Shown: piece by piece, positions 5,977 through 12,454 of the stretch
Numbering within the stretch: the first letter of the stretch is position 1
How the letters are laid out: each line of letters starts with the position of its first letter
Assembly (NCBI GenBank): GCA_025774735.1
Contig: JALGZU010000051.1
Span: forward strand, 1 to 12,454
Source: a candidate division LCP-89 bacterium
GTDB taxonomy: Bacteria > Electryoneota > B3-LCP
Direction of reading: 5' to 3'
Length of the DNA stretch: 12,454 bases
Made by a program: the position numbers and the translations under genes
Notes under the pieces: generated by a model
The model's database searches: none
The model's input: the letters and a program-made list of their open reading frames with translations, nothing else
What the model was told of the DNA's origin: nothing

Positions 5977-7761
5977 CTATTTTAAAAGCACCATTTTCCC
6001 ATGGGCGGAAAACTGATCCGCTTCTAGACGATAAATGTAAATCCCCGACGCGAATCCGGATCCATCGAATGTTACCTCGTGAACCCCCACCTCCCGCCAG
6101 CCGCCCACGAGCGTCGCCACCTGGCGGCCTGAGATATCGTAAACGGCAAGGGTCACCCTGGCTGACACCGGCAGGGCGAAGGAAATGGAGGTGGTGGGAT
6201 TGAAAGGATTGGGGTGGGCGCTCAGCATCTCAAGTTCGATGGGGATGGTTTCCGCTATCTCCAGTGCATCATCAAAGAAATCCCCTGTCAGTTCCCAGCC
6301 ATCCTGACCTGTCCAGTCACGGCTTTCACCCTCCTTTGCGAAGCGGAAGAAATCGCTGCTCATGACATTCCAAGGGTGCTCACCGAGGAACGCATTGAAA
6401 GTGTATTCTCCCGCCGGGGCGTTCCTCGGCACTATCTGGAAGAGCATATGCGAAATCGTAAGACCCGGAACGAAAGTAAACTCATTCGGTCCGAAAATTA
6501 AGAACTGAGAACTTCCAGGCGTTTCGATGGCAAACCAGACTTCAGCAGTATGAATTTCGACATCATAGTTGCTCACCGAAACGACGAAAGCGAAGACCCC
6601 GCCTTGTGGAGGAATGACGATTGGCATTCCCAGGGGATTTAATGCGATTTCTAACGATGCCGGTTGCTCCCACCAACTAATTTCACCTCCCTCATACGCG
6701 GCTCCCAAGATATCCACATCGCCATCGCCATCAATATCGGTGGCATAAACTGATCGAGCCCCTATAAAATAATCATCTACGGTATGTTGTATAAAGTTTT
6801 GAGCACCATCGTTCTCCCACCAAGTTATGTCATTGCCATCAAAAGCCGCTCCCAAAATATCCACGTCACCATCACCGTCAACATCGGTGGCGTAAACCGA
6901 GTTTGCAGCGTAATAATCATCCGTGATGGTATGTTCTGTGAAACGCTCATTTCCATCATTCTCCCACCATGTGATCTCGTCAACGTCAAAGGCCGCTCCC
7001 AGAACATCCACGTCATCATCGCTGTCCACATCAATGGCGTATACGGACCACGCTCCGTCATAATCCCCATCAATGGTGTGTTCCGTGAAGTTCTCTTCTC
7101 CGTCATTTTCCCACCAGGTGATGTCATTCGCACTCCTAGCCGCGCCCAAGACGTCCACGTCACCATCACCGTCCACGTCAATGGCGAAGACTGATTTTGC
7201 GGCGTTGAAATAATCATCTATGATATGTTCAGTGAAGTTCTCAAATCCATCATTCTCCCACCAGGCGATCTGGTCTCCCTGCCTTGCAGCCCCGAGGACA
7301 TCCACGTCCCCATCATCATCAAGGTCAATGGCATAGACGGACTCTGCGCCGTCAAAATCCTCATCGATAGTGTGTTCCGTGAAGTTTTGATTCCCGTCAT
7401 TCTCCCACCAGGCGATGGCATCTGCGTTATATGCCGCTCCCAAGACGTCCACATCACCATCAGTGTCCACGTCAAAGGCGAAGACTGAATAGGCATTAAT
7501 AAAATCTCCGGCAATGATATGCTCAGTGAAGTTCTCATCACCGTCATTTTCCCACCAGGTAATGTCGTCAGCATGGTAGACCGCTGCCAGGATATCCGTA
7601 TCACCATCGGTGTCAAGATCGATGGCAAAGACCGATTCCGGACTGTCAAGATTTGAGGCGACAATGTGTTCCGGCCATGGGGCCTGGGCATTACAGGCCA
7701 GAGCGATGACGCATATCACGGACAGAACGATAATCGGGATTGTCATAATTCGGGCTTTCAT
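5977..7761 (-). CDS. Secreted seven-bladed FG-GAP/VCBS propeller protein with T9SS sorting domain (copy 2)
   Basis: The ATG at 7761 gives 594 residues. I prefer it to an ATG ten codons upstream because GGAG lies 6 bases before it, it begins a good signal peptide (MKARIM, hydrophobic core, AQA cut near residue 27), and it places repeat 1 at residue 43 exactly as in the paralogue. Residues 43-366 hold seven 49-residue repeats, the last cut to 30, each with a calcium-loop motif D-D-DGD-D and ending in TWWENDG or AWWENDG. Residues about 370-515 are a module shared with three neighbours, and 516-594 the T9SS-type tail (HPNPFN to GKMVLLK). The protein should be exported by Sec, cross the outer membrane by T9SS and sit on the surface or be released. 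Binding partner unknown. It lies 119 bases after the paralogous gene. Confidence 0.9.
   Translation of the reverse strand: MKARIMTIPIIVLSVICVIALACNAQAPWPEHIVASNLDSPESVFAIDLDTDGDTDILAAVYHADDITWWENDGDENFTEHIIAGDFINAYSVFAFDVDTDGDVDVLGAAYNADAIAWWENDGNQNFTEHTIDEDFDGAESVYAIDLDDDGDVDVLGAARQGDQIAWWENDGFENFTEHIIDDYFNAAKSVFAIDVDGDGDVDVLGAARSANDITWWENDGEENFTEHTIDGDYDGAWSVYAIDVDSDDDVDVLGAAFDVDEITWWENDGNERFTEHTITDDYYAANSVYATDVDGDGDVDILGAAFDGNDITWWENDGAQNFIQHTVDDYFIGARSVYATDIDGDGDVDILGAAYEGGEISWWEQPASLEIALNPLGMPIVIPPQGGVFAFVVSVSNYDVEIHTAEVWFAIETPGSSQFLIFGPNEFTFVPGLTISHMLFQIVPRNAPAGEYTFNAFLGEHPWNVMSSDFFRFAKEGESRDWTGQDGWELTGDFFDDALEIAETIPIELEMLSAHPNPFNPTTSISFALPVSARVTLAVYDISGRQVATLVGGWREVGVHEVTFDGSGFASGIYIYRLEADQFSAHGKMVLLK
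6664..7635 (-). repeat. Seven 147-bp tandem repeats encoding propeller blades (copy 2)
   Basis: Units begin at a Ser-Val-(Phe/Tyr)-Ala codon run: 7489-7635, 7342-7488, 7195-7341, 7048-7194, 6901-7047, 6754-6900, and a short last unit 6664-6753. All six full units are exactly 147 bases. The acidic loop and the WWENDG codons are the best conserved; the segment between blades varies. They are intragenic protein repeats, not CRISPR or mobile DNA. Confidence 0.92.
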
Positions 7762-7773
7762 AACCAACTCCAC
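7762..7773 (-). promoter_or_regulatory. Ribosome binding site deciding the start of the copy-2 propeller gene
   Basis: On the minus strand GTGGAG (7773-7768) lies 6 bases before the ATG at 7761-7759. The ATG ten codons upstream (7791) has no such site and falls in a small TTGCTT/AAGCAA palindrome (7779-7791). This supports the shorter 594-residue protein. Confidence 0.7.
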
Positions 7774-7880
7774 AGTTATTGCTTCAAGCAAGCATAAAAT
7801 TTAGACATAGTATGAGGAAATGAATCGAACTAGTGTGATTGCTTTTCCCCGGTTTTCAGGCACAATAATTCCCGGTAAGA

Positions 7881-9677
7881 TTACTTCATCAATACCAATT
7901 TCCCACTGACAGTCATTTCTCCTGCGGTCAACCGGTAGATATAGACACCCGAGGGCAGGTGTGAACCATTGAAGATGACTTCATGGTGCCCGGCGCACAG
8001 CCAACTGTCCTGTAGGAGCGTTCCCTGCGATCGTCCTGCCAAGTCAAATATCTCAACGTTCACCCGTCCTGCTTCCGGGAGTACGAAGGCAATAGTGCTT
8101 ACCGGATTGAACGGATTGGGATGGGCACCATGCAGGGGATATTCTGTTGTGACGATTTCCTCAGCATGCAATTCCGAATCGAAGAGGTTTCCGATCAATC
8201 TCCAGCCTTCGAGACCCAGCCCATCGCCACCCTCACCCTCCTTGGTGAAAAGAAAGGAATCGGCATCAAAGACTTCCCAGGGATAATAACCGATGCCGGC
8301 CCAGTATATGTATTCTCCTGCTGGTGCATATTCTGGAACGAACTGGAAGAACATGCGCGAGTATGTGGATTCGTAGTTGAAAGTATATGAGATGGGTTCC
8401 ATGCTGGGGAGCTGGAGACCATTCGGCAGTTCGATATTGCACCAGAGATCAAGGTCAAGCGGATTGCTGCCGTGGTTGGTTACGGTCATCTCGAATGCGA
8501 ACGAGCCGCCTTGAGGTGGGATGACGATGGGGGGAGCGAAGGGATCGAGCGTAATTTCCATTAAAATTGGGCTGCTCCCCTGTTCCCACCAGGTGATGTC
8601 ATCGGCATACCATGCCGCGCCGAGGACATCCATATCTCCATCGCTGTCAACATCTGCAGCAAAGACGTAAAAAGCCCCGTTGAAGTGAGTCTCAATCGTA
8701 TTTTCAGTGAAGTTCTGGTAGCCATCATTCTCCCACCAGGTGATATCGTCCGCTATTACTGCTGCCCCTATGACATCTACATCGCCGTCACTATCGACGT
8801 CTTCGGCATAGACACACTTAGCGCCGTTATATTCAGCATCGATCGTATGTTCAGTGAAGTTCTGGTAGCCATCATTTTCCCACCAGGCGACGTCATCCGC
8901 CCCGTCGGCTGTTCCCAATACATCCACATCATCATCACCATCAACGTCCGTGGCATAGACCGAAGTGGCGCCGTTAAAATCACCGTTTATGATATGTTCC
9001 GTGAAGTTCTGGTAACCGTCGTTTTCCCACCATGTGATGTCGTCTGCCACGACTGCAGCCCCTAAGACATCCACATCGCCATCGCCGTCAACGTCCGTGG
9101 CATAAACCGAAGTTGCGCCGTTAAAATCACCGCTAATGGTGTGTTCCGTGAAGTTTTCATTCCCGTCATTCTCCCACCAGGTGATGTCGTCTCCATACCT
9201 GGCCGCTCCCAGGACATCCACGTCACCGTCACGATCAACATCAGCGGCAAAAACGCATCTTGCATAGTCAAAATCTCCATCTATGTTATGTTCCGTGAAG
9301 TTTTCATTCCCGTCATTCTCCCACCAGGTGATGTCATCTGCATCTGCTGCAGCCCCCAAGACATCCACATCATCATCACCGTCAACGTCTATGGCATAGA
9401 CCGAAGTTGCGCCGTTAAAATCACCGTTTATGGTATGTTCCGTGAAGTTTTGGTAACCGTCATTTTCCCACCAGGTGATGTCGTCTGCATTTTCGGCAGC
9501 CCCCAAAACGTCCACGTCACCATCACCGTCAACGTCTGTGGCATACACTGAAATCGCCTCGCCGTAACTGCCGTCAATTGTATGTTCGTTCCATACTACT
9601 TGGGCGTCAGTTCCAGCTACGATCAGGAGAAAAAAAGAAAGTACTGTCAGGACGGATTTTATTGCCAGAGAACTCAT
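7881..9677 (-). CDS. Secreted seven-bladed FG-GAP/VCBS propeller protein with T9SS sorting domain (copy 1)
   Basis: This 598-residue protein starts at ATG 9677 with AAGGGG 7 bases upstream. Residues 1-26 form a Sec signal peptide (AIKSVLTVLSFFLLIVAG core, TDA-Q end). Residues 43-366 carry seven 49-residue FG-GAP/VCBS repeats, the last cut to 30, with consensus SVYATDVDGDGDVDVLGAA and ADDITWWENDG. The Asp-rich loops are typical calcium sites in integrin-alpha-like propellers. Residues about 373-518 are a diverged form of the module shared with the neighbours, and 519-598 the T9SS-type tail (HPNPFN to SGKLVLMK). In the tail, the usual 'NGWRDAG' reads 'DSWLCAG', with an unusual Cys. The gene follows the beta-helix gene by only 18 bases, so the two are probably co-transcribed. 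It is a clear paralogue of the downstream propeller gene. Ligand unknown. Confidence 0.9.
   Translation of the reverse strand: MSSLAIKSVLTVLSFFLLIVAGTDAQVVWNEHTIDGSYGEAISVYATDVDGDGDVDVLGAAENADDITWWENDGYQNFTEHTINGDFNGATSVYAIDVDGDDDVDVLGAAADADDITWWENDGNENFTEHNIDGDFDYARCVFAADVDRDGDVDVLGAARYGDDITWWENDGNENFTEHTISGDFNGATSVYATDVDGDGDVDVLGAAVVADDITWWENDGYQNFTEHIINGDFNGATSVYATDVDGDDDVDVLGTADGADDVAWWENDGYQNFTEHTIDAEYNGAKCVYAEDVDSDGDVDVIGAAVIADDITWWENDGYQNFTENTIETHFNGAFYVFAADVDSDGDMDVLGAAWYADDITWWEQGSSPILMEITLDPFAPPIVIPPQGGSFAFEMTVTNHGSNPLDLDLWCNIELPNGLQLPSMEPISYTFNYESTYSRMFFQFVPEYAPAGEYIYWAGIGYYPWEVFDADSFLFTKEGEGGDGLGLEGWRLIGNLFDSELHAEEIVTTEYPLHGAHPNPFNPVSTIAFVLPEAGRVNVEIFDLAGRSQGTLLQDSWLCAGHHEVIFNGSHLPSGVYIYRLTAGEMTVSGKLVLMK
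8580..9551 (-). repeat. Seven 147-bp tandem repeats encoding propeller blades (copy 1)
   Basis: Units are 9405-9551, 9258-9404, 9111-9257, 8964-9110, 8817-8963, 8670-8816 and a short last unit 8580-8669. They are more uniform than the repeats of copy 2, and they show a higher-order period of three units (441 bases): unit 1 resembles unit 4, unit 2 resembles unit 5 (both with DGDDDVD), and unit 3 resembles unit 6 (both start Cys-Val). Confidence 0.9.
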
Positions 9678-9695
9678 GATCGATCCCCTTGGTTA

Positions 9696-11606
9696 TTATT
9701 TCAGCAATAGCATCTTACCACTTACATTGAAATCACCGGCGATTAGTCTATAAAGGTACAGACCGGATGCCAGGTTGGATGCGTCGAAGGCGATTTCATG
9801 TGCACCTGCATCACGCCAGCCGTTGAGCAGATCGGATACCAGGCGGCCGGAAACGTCGTAAACCGCCAGGTGAACCCTGGAAGCTTCCGGCAGGGTGAAA
9901 GACAGCGCGGTAGTTAAATTGAAGGGATTAGGAAATGCGCGCAACAGTGTGAGTTCTGTTGGAGTGACTTCTGATATTTCCTGCATATGCTCGAATAAAT
10001 CGCCCGTCAGTGTCCAGCTTTTTGAGTTGATCCAATCGCCGGACTCACCCTCCTTCATGAAGGGGAAGGAATCGCAGCTCATGACGTTCAAGGGGTATTC
10101 GCCGAGGAACGCATAGAAGGTGTATTCTCCAGCCGGAGCGTTCTCCGGTACAAATTGGAAGAGCATATGCGAAGTCATTAAGCCCGGAGCGAAGGTAAAC
10201 TCGTCCGGTCCGAATACCGTGAATTGATAACCTCCGGGCACTTCGATGGTAAACCAGACCTCAGCTGTATGGGATTCGATATCGTAGTTGGTCACCGAAA
10301 CGTCGAAAGCGAAAGCGCCGCCCTGGAGTGGAATGACGATAGGCATGCCCAGGGGATTCAAGGTGATTTGGAGCATGGAGCAGCCTTCCTGGTGAAAATA
10401 ATAAGCCCCTATGTCTGCTATGGAATAGTCCGGATCAAACGGTGAATCCGGATCACCAGCGTCGATGCAGGGGGACATGGTCGAATCCGGAACTGGAAAG
10501 TTCGCCCAGGTGATCTGGAAATTGCCGCCGGCCGGGTCCTCAAATAGCGGGTCTTCGAAGATGTTGTAAAAGATATCGCAGGAATCCTCATTGGCATTGA
10601 CGGTGACGATATCGCCGAGATCGGGAGGTACATCGCCGGCGAAATCACCGCCCTCATTCTCATAGAAATCGCTGTAGGAAATGTCAGCATCTGGATAGTA
10701 ACTGAAGAAAATCCCACCGTTTCCGCTGTTTCCTTCAACGATCGTGTTCACGATAGTCGGAACGCACATGTCGATGAGCATCCCACCTCCATTTTCTTCG
10801 GCCGAATTACCGCTAACGGTACAGTTGGAAATGGCAGAACTGCATTTAGATATCACCAATCCGCCACCATCACCGTCCCTGGCCAGGTTGTCCGTGACGG
10901 TGCAGTAGGAAATGGTCGGGCTGGCTTTAGAGGCGAAGATTCCTCCACCGTAGGAGGCTGAGTTGCCCGTCACGGTACATCCATGAATCGTCGGGCCGCA
11001 CTGATCCACGTCAATCCCTCCGGCGCCGTATCGCGCCCAATTATCACTAATGGTGCAGTTGATGATGGTCGTGGGAGTACCACAGATCATAATCCCACCG
11101 CCATACCCTGCATAGTTGCCAGTGATGATGCAGTTGGAGATGGTCGGGCCGGAGTCCCAATAACCGATGGAAATCCCACCGCCTCCCCAGGAAGTCGAAT
11201 TGCCGCTGATCGTGCATCCAGAGATGGTCGGGCTGGATTGATAAATGTAAAGCCCGCTTGAATTACTGCCAGTGATAAAACAGAATCCCAGTGTACAGGC
11301 CTCGTCGGCATTATCATAGTCCAAACCAGACCAGGTTCTACCCACAGCATCCGGCATGAACTTGATGCTGTCGGTTTCGTTGCCGACCGCATTTAAGTAT
11401 CCGCAGATCTCGAAGCAGTAATCGCCCGTAAAGAGGAACACCGTGCCCGGTTCGATCACGAGGGAACTCCCCGTTTCAACGGAAATATCTCCAACAACGG
11501 TGTAGGTCCCGGGCCCCAATGTGCCGCTTAACGGCCCTTGAAGCTGCGCAGTTGCCGTTGCGCATAACAGAAACAGCACAATGGAAATTAAAATCGGCTT
11601 TCTCAT
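9696..11606 (-). CDS. Secreted right-handed beta-helix protein with T9SS sorting domain
   Basis: The ATG at 11606 gives 636 residues. It is preferred to one ten codons upstream because AAGGGAG lies 6 bases before it and it opens a signal peptide (MRKPILISIVLFLLCATATA-Q). Residues 30-85 hold an N-terminal cap typical of these proteins ('GTYTVVGDISVETG', 'LVIEPGTVFLF', 'TDSIKFMPDA'). Residues about 125-310 contain seven parallel-beta-helix (PbH1) coils of 24-28 residues of the form PTISNCTITGN-A-YGGGI. 'SPCIDAGDPDSPFDPDYSIADIGAYYF' around 378-404 is the common closing segment. Residues about 412-557 are the shared module, very close to that of the copy-2 propeller protein, and 558-636 the T9SS-type tail. 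Such helices often bind or cleave polysaccharide, but no lyase residues can be named. It starts 37 bases after the partial gene and is followed by copy 1 after 18. Confidence 0.9.
   Translation of the reverse strand: MRKPILISIVLFLLCATATAQLQGPLSGTLGPGTYTVVGDISVETGSSLVIEPGTVFLFTGDYCFEICGYLNAVGNETDSIKFMPDAVGRTWSGLDYDNADEACTLGFCFITGSNSSGLYIYQSSPTISGCTISGNSTSWGGGGISIGYWDSGPTISNCIITGNYAGYGGGIMICGTPTTIINCTISDNWARYGAGGIDVDQCGPTIHGCTVTGNSASYGGGIFASKASPTISYCTVTDNLARDGDGGGLVISKCSSAISNCTVSGNSAEENGGGMLIDMCVPTIVNTIVEGNSGNGGIFFSYYPDADISYSDFYENEGGDFAGDVPPDLGDIVTVNANEDSCDIFYNIFEDPLFEDPAGGNFQITWANFPVPDSTMSPCIDAGDPDSPFDPDYSIADIGAYYFHQEGCSMLQITLNPLGMPIVIPLQGGAFAFDVSVTNYDIESHTAEVWFTIEVPGGYQFTVFGPDEFTFAPGLMTSHMLFQFVPENAPAGEYTFYAFLGEYPLNVMSCDSFPFMKEGESGDWINSKSWTLTGDLFEHMQEISEVTPTELTLLRAFPNPFNLTTALSFTLPEASRVHLAVYDVSGRLVSDLLNGWRDAGAHEIAFDASNLASGLYLYRLIAGDFNVSGKMLLLK
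10677..11234 (-). repeat. PbH1 beta-helix coil repeats
   Basis: About seven imperfect units of 24-28 codons encode the coils of the beta-helix. Their starts, at residues 125, 153, 177, 204, 229, 256 and 282 of the protein, are marked by (S/G/T/V)PTI followed by NC or GC and a GGGI turn. The nearly regular Asn-Cys positions suggest a ladder of stacked side chains inside the helix (inference). Confidence 0.8.
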
Positions 11607-11619
11607 CACGGTCTCCCTT
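11607..11619 (-). promoter_or_regulatory. Ribosome binding site deciding the start of the beta-helix gene
   Basis: On the minus strand AAGGGAG (11619-11613) stands 6 bases before the ATG at 11606-11604. The ATG ten codons upstream would put charged residues ahead of the signal peptide and overlap this site, so the shorter form is favoured. Confidence 0.7.
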
Positions 11620-11643
11620 GAATTTTTAAAAGGCAAATCGCCA

Positions 11644-12454
11644 TTATTTCAGCAGGACAATCTTCCCACTGGCCGTGAAATCACCTGCCTGCATCTGATA
11701 GACGTAGATGCCGGAAGCCAACTGCGATCCATCAAAGGTCACCTGGTGGTTGCCCGCGTCCCGCCAACCGTTGGCCAGTGTTGTCACCAAGCGACCGGAG
11801 ATATCATATATCTCCAGCTTAACCCAACTCATAGCTGGCAGATCGAAGCTTATGGTTGCAGTAGGATTAAACGGATTGGGGTAAGCCTGATGCAGAGCGA
11901 AACTCTCGGGGATCTTCAGCGCCGGATCGATCCCTTCAAAGTCCAGGAACTGTTCGCCGATGTTCGTCCAGCCTTCGGTCCAATCCCCCGAACCGTCATC
12001 GCCCGACTTTTCGAATGTAAAGCTATCTTCATCGTAAACGGTGCCGGGATACAAACCGACGTAACCGTGGTACGTGTAGGTCCCGGCGGGAGCACCGGCA
12101 GGAACGCTCTGAGTGCGGTCCCGGTTCGTGGACCAACTTGCTGGAAATGGGAAACCTGTAACCGGCCCCAGAGTGGGACCGTAACTCGATCCGTTCGGCA
12201 GAGTCACATCGCACCAGATGTCCGCTGAAGCTGGGGATGTACTGTTATTGCCTGCTTCGATGTTATAATCGAAACTGCCTCCGGAAGGTGGGATCACGAT
12301 GGGTGGTCCGGCAGGAGTGAGCTGCACATATAGCTCAGACCCGGGCAGAGAATAATCCAGCGCCGTGGTGAAAAAGTAAGCGCGGCCGTTTTGGAGAGTT
12401 GCTGCAGCCGGATCGTCGTAGGTGTTCCAGTAGACGATTTCGATACCGTCCTGC
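11644..12454 (-). CDS. Secreted protein with T9SS sorting domain (5'-truncated by window edge)
   Basis: The frame is open from the right window edge to the TAA at 11644-11646, giving at least the last 269 residues. A GTG at 12327 is only an internal Val: the frame continues upstream as QDGIEIVYWNTYDDPAAATL and RAYFFTTALDYSLPGSELYV, so the real start lies outside. The visible part begins with the end of an unidentified domain, then the shared module (coded by 11884-12333; 'PPIVIPPSGGSFDY', 'AGAPAGTYTYHGYVG', 'DSFTFEKSGD') and the T9SS-type tail (coded by 11644-11883; YPNPFNP, YDISGR, ASGIYVY, GKIVLLK). It is the first visible gene of the secreted array, 37 bases before the beta-helix gene. The N-terminal domain and signal peptide cannot be judged. 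Confidence 0.85.
   Translation of the reverse strand, partial: QDGIEIVYWNTYDDPAAATLQNGRAYFFTTALDYSLPGSELYVQLTPAGPPIVIPPSGGSFDYNIEAGNNSTSPASADIWCDVTLPNGSSYGPTLGPVTGFPFPASWSTNRDRTQSVPAGAPAGTYTYHGYVGLYPGTVYDEDSFTFEKSGDDGSGDWTEGWTNIGEQFLDFEGIDPALKIPESFALHQAYPNPFNPTATISFDLPAMSWVKLEIYDISGRLVTTLANGWRDAGNHQVTFDGSQLASGIYVYQMQAGDFTASGKIVLLK

Noticed and set aside
7681..7761. A lipoprotein signal in the copy-2 propeller protein (IALAC near residue 23)
   Set aside because: The residue at -3 is Ala rather than the usual Leu, and a good signal peptidase I site (AQA) follows directly. The paralogue has no Cys there.
6784..9551. Several long plus-strand and alternative minus-strand frames inside the propeller genes
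   Set aside because: They repeat with the same 147-base period as the real coding repeats and have no independent signal or start. They stay open only because the repeated codons contain no stops in those frames.
6664..9551. Regular 147-bp repeats considered as a CRISPR or satellite array
   Set aside because: The units are in frame, code for FG-GAP/VCBS blades, and have no unique spacers between identical short repeats.
11644..12327. A complete 227-residue gene starting at the GTG at 12327
   Set aside because: The frame remains open to the window edge with sensible protein sequence, the protein would lack a signal peptide although its tail requires export, and the shared module begins just upstream of this codon.

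Overview
The window looks like part of the genome of an uncultured, Gram-negative-type bacterium of the wider FCB group (Fibrobacterota-Chlorobiota-Bacteroidota and related candidate phyla). The main reason is that five consecutive predicted secreted proteins end in the 'PNPFN...SGR...SGIY.Y...KM.L.K' C-terminal domain typical of type IX secretion system (T9SS) type A cargo. All genes read on the minus strand. The exact phylum cannot be fixed from this window.

Region A (1-4168) is a compact six-gene operon. In transcription order it encodes a WbqC-like protein, a membrane-anchored GT2 glycosyltransferase, a NeuD/PglD-like left-handed beta-helix acyltransferase, a MaoC-type hydratase, a CitE-like CoA-ester lyase, and the N-terminal 122 residues of a PaaK/CapK-like adenylate-forming enzyme cut by the left window edge. 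Two junctions overlap as TAATG and the others are short, so the genes are probably co-expressed. The mix of glycan genes and acyl-CoA genes suggests a surface polysaccharide or glycolipid carrying an unusual acyl substituent. This is inference.

Region B (4169-4513) has no intact gene. It contains a good sigma70-like promoter facing region A, a decayed plus-strand fragment of the translation GTPase gene typA/bipA (frameshift and in-frame stop), and a hairpin terminator that closes region C.

Region C (4514-12454) is an array of five secreted proteins. In transcription order these are a right-edge partial protein, a right-handed beta-helix protein, two paralogous seven-bladed FG-GAP/VCBS beta-propeller proteins, and a DUF362 protein with a Tat-like signal. 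All five carry the T9SS-type tail. Four also share a module of about 145 residues just before the tail, joined to different N-terminal domains, so the array looks like the product of duplication and domain shuffling. The first three genes are closely spaced; the second propeller gene and the DUF362 gene follow gaps of 119 and 140 bases.

The operon in region A could build or decorate the surface glycan to which such cargo is attached, but only adjacency supports that link.
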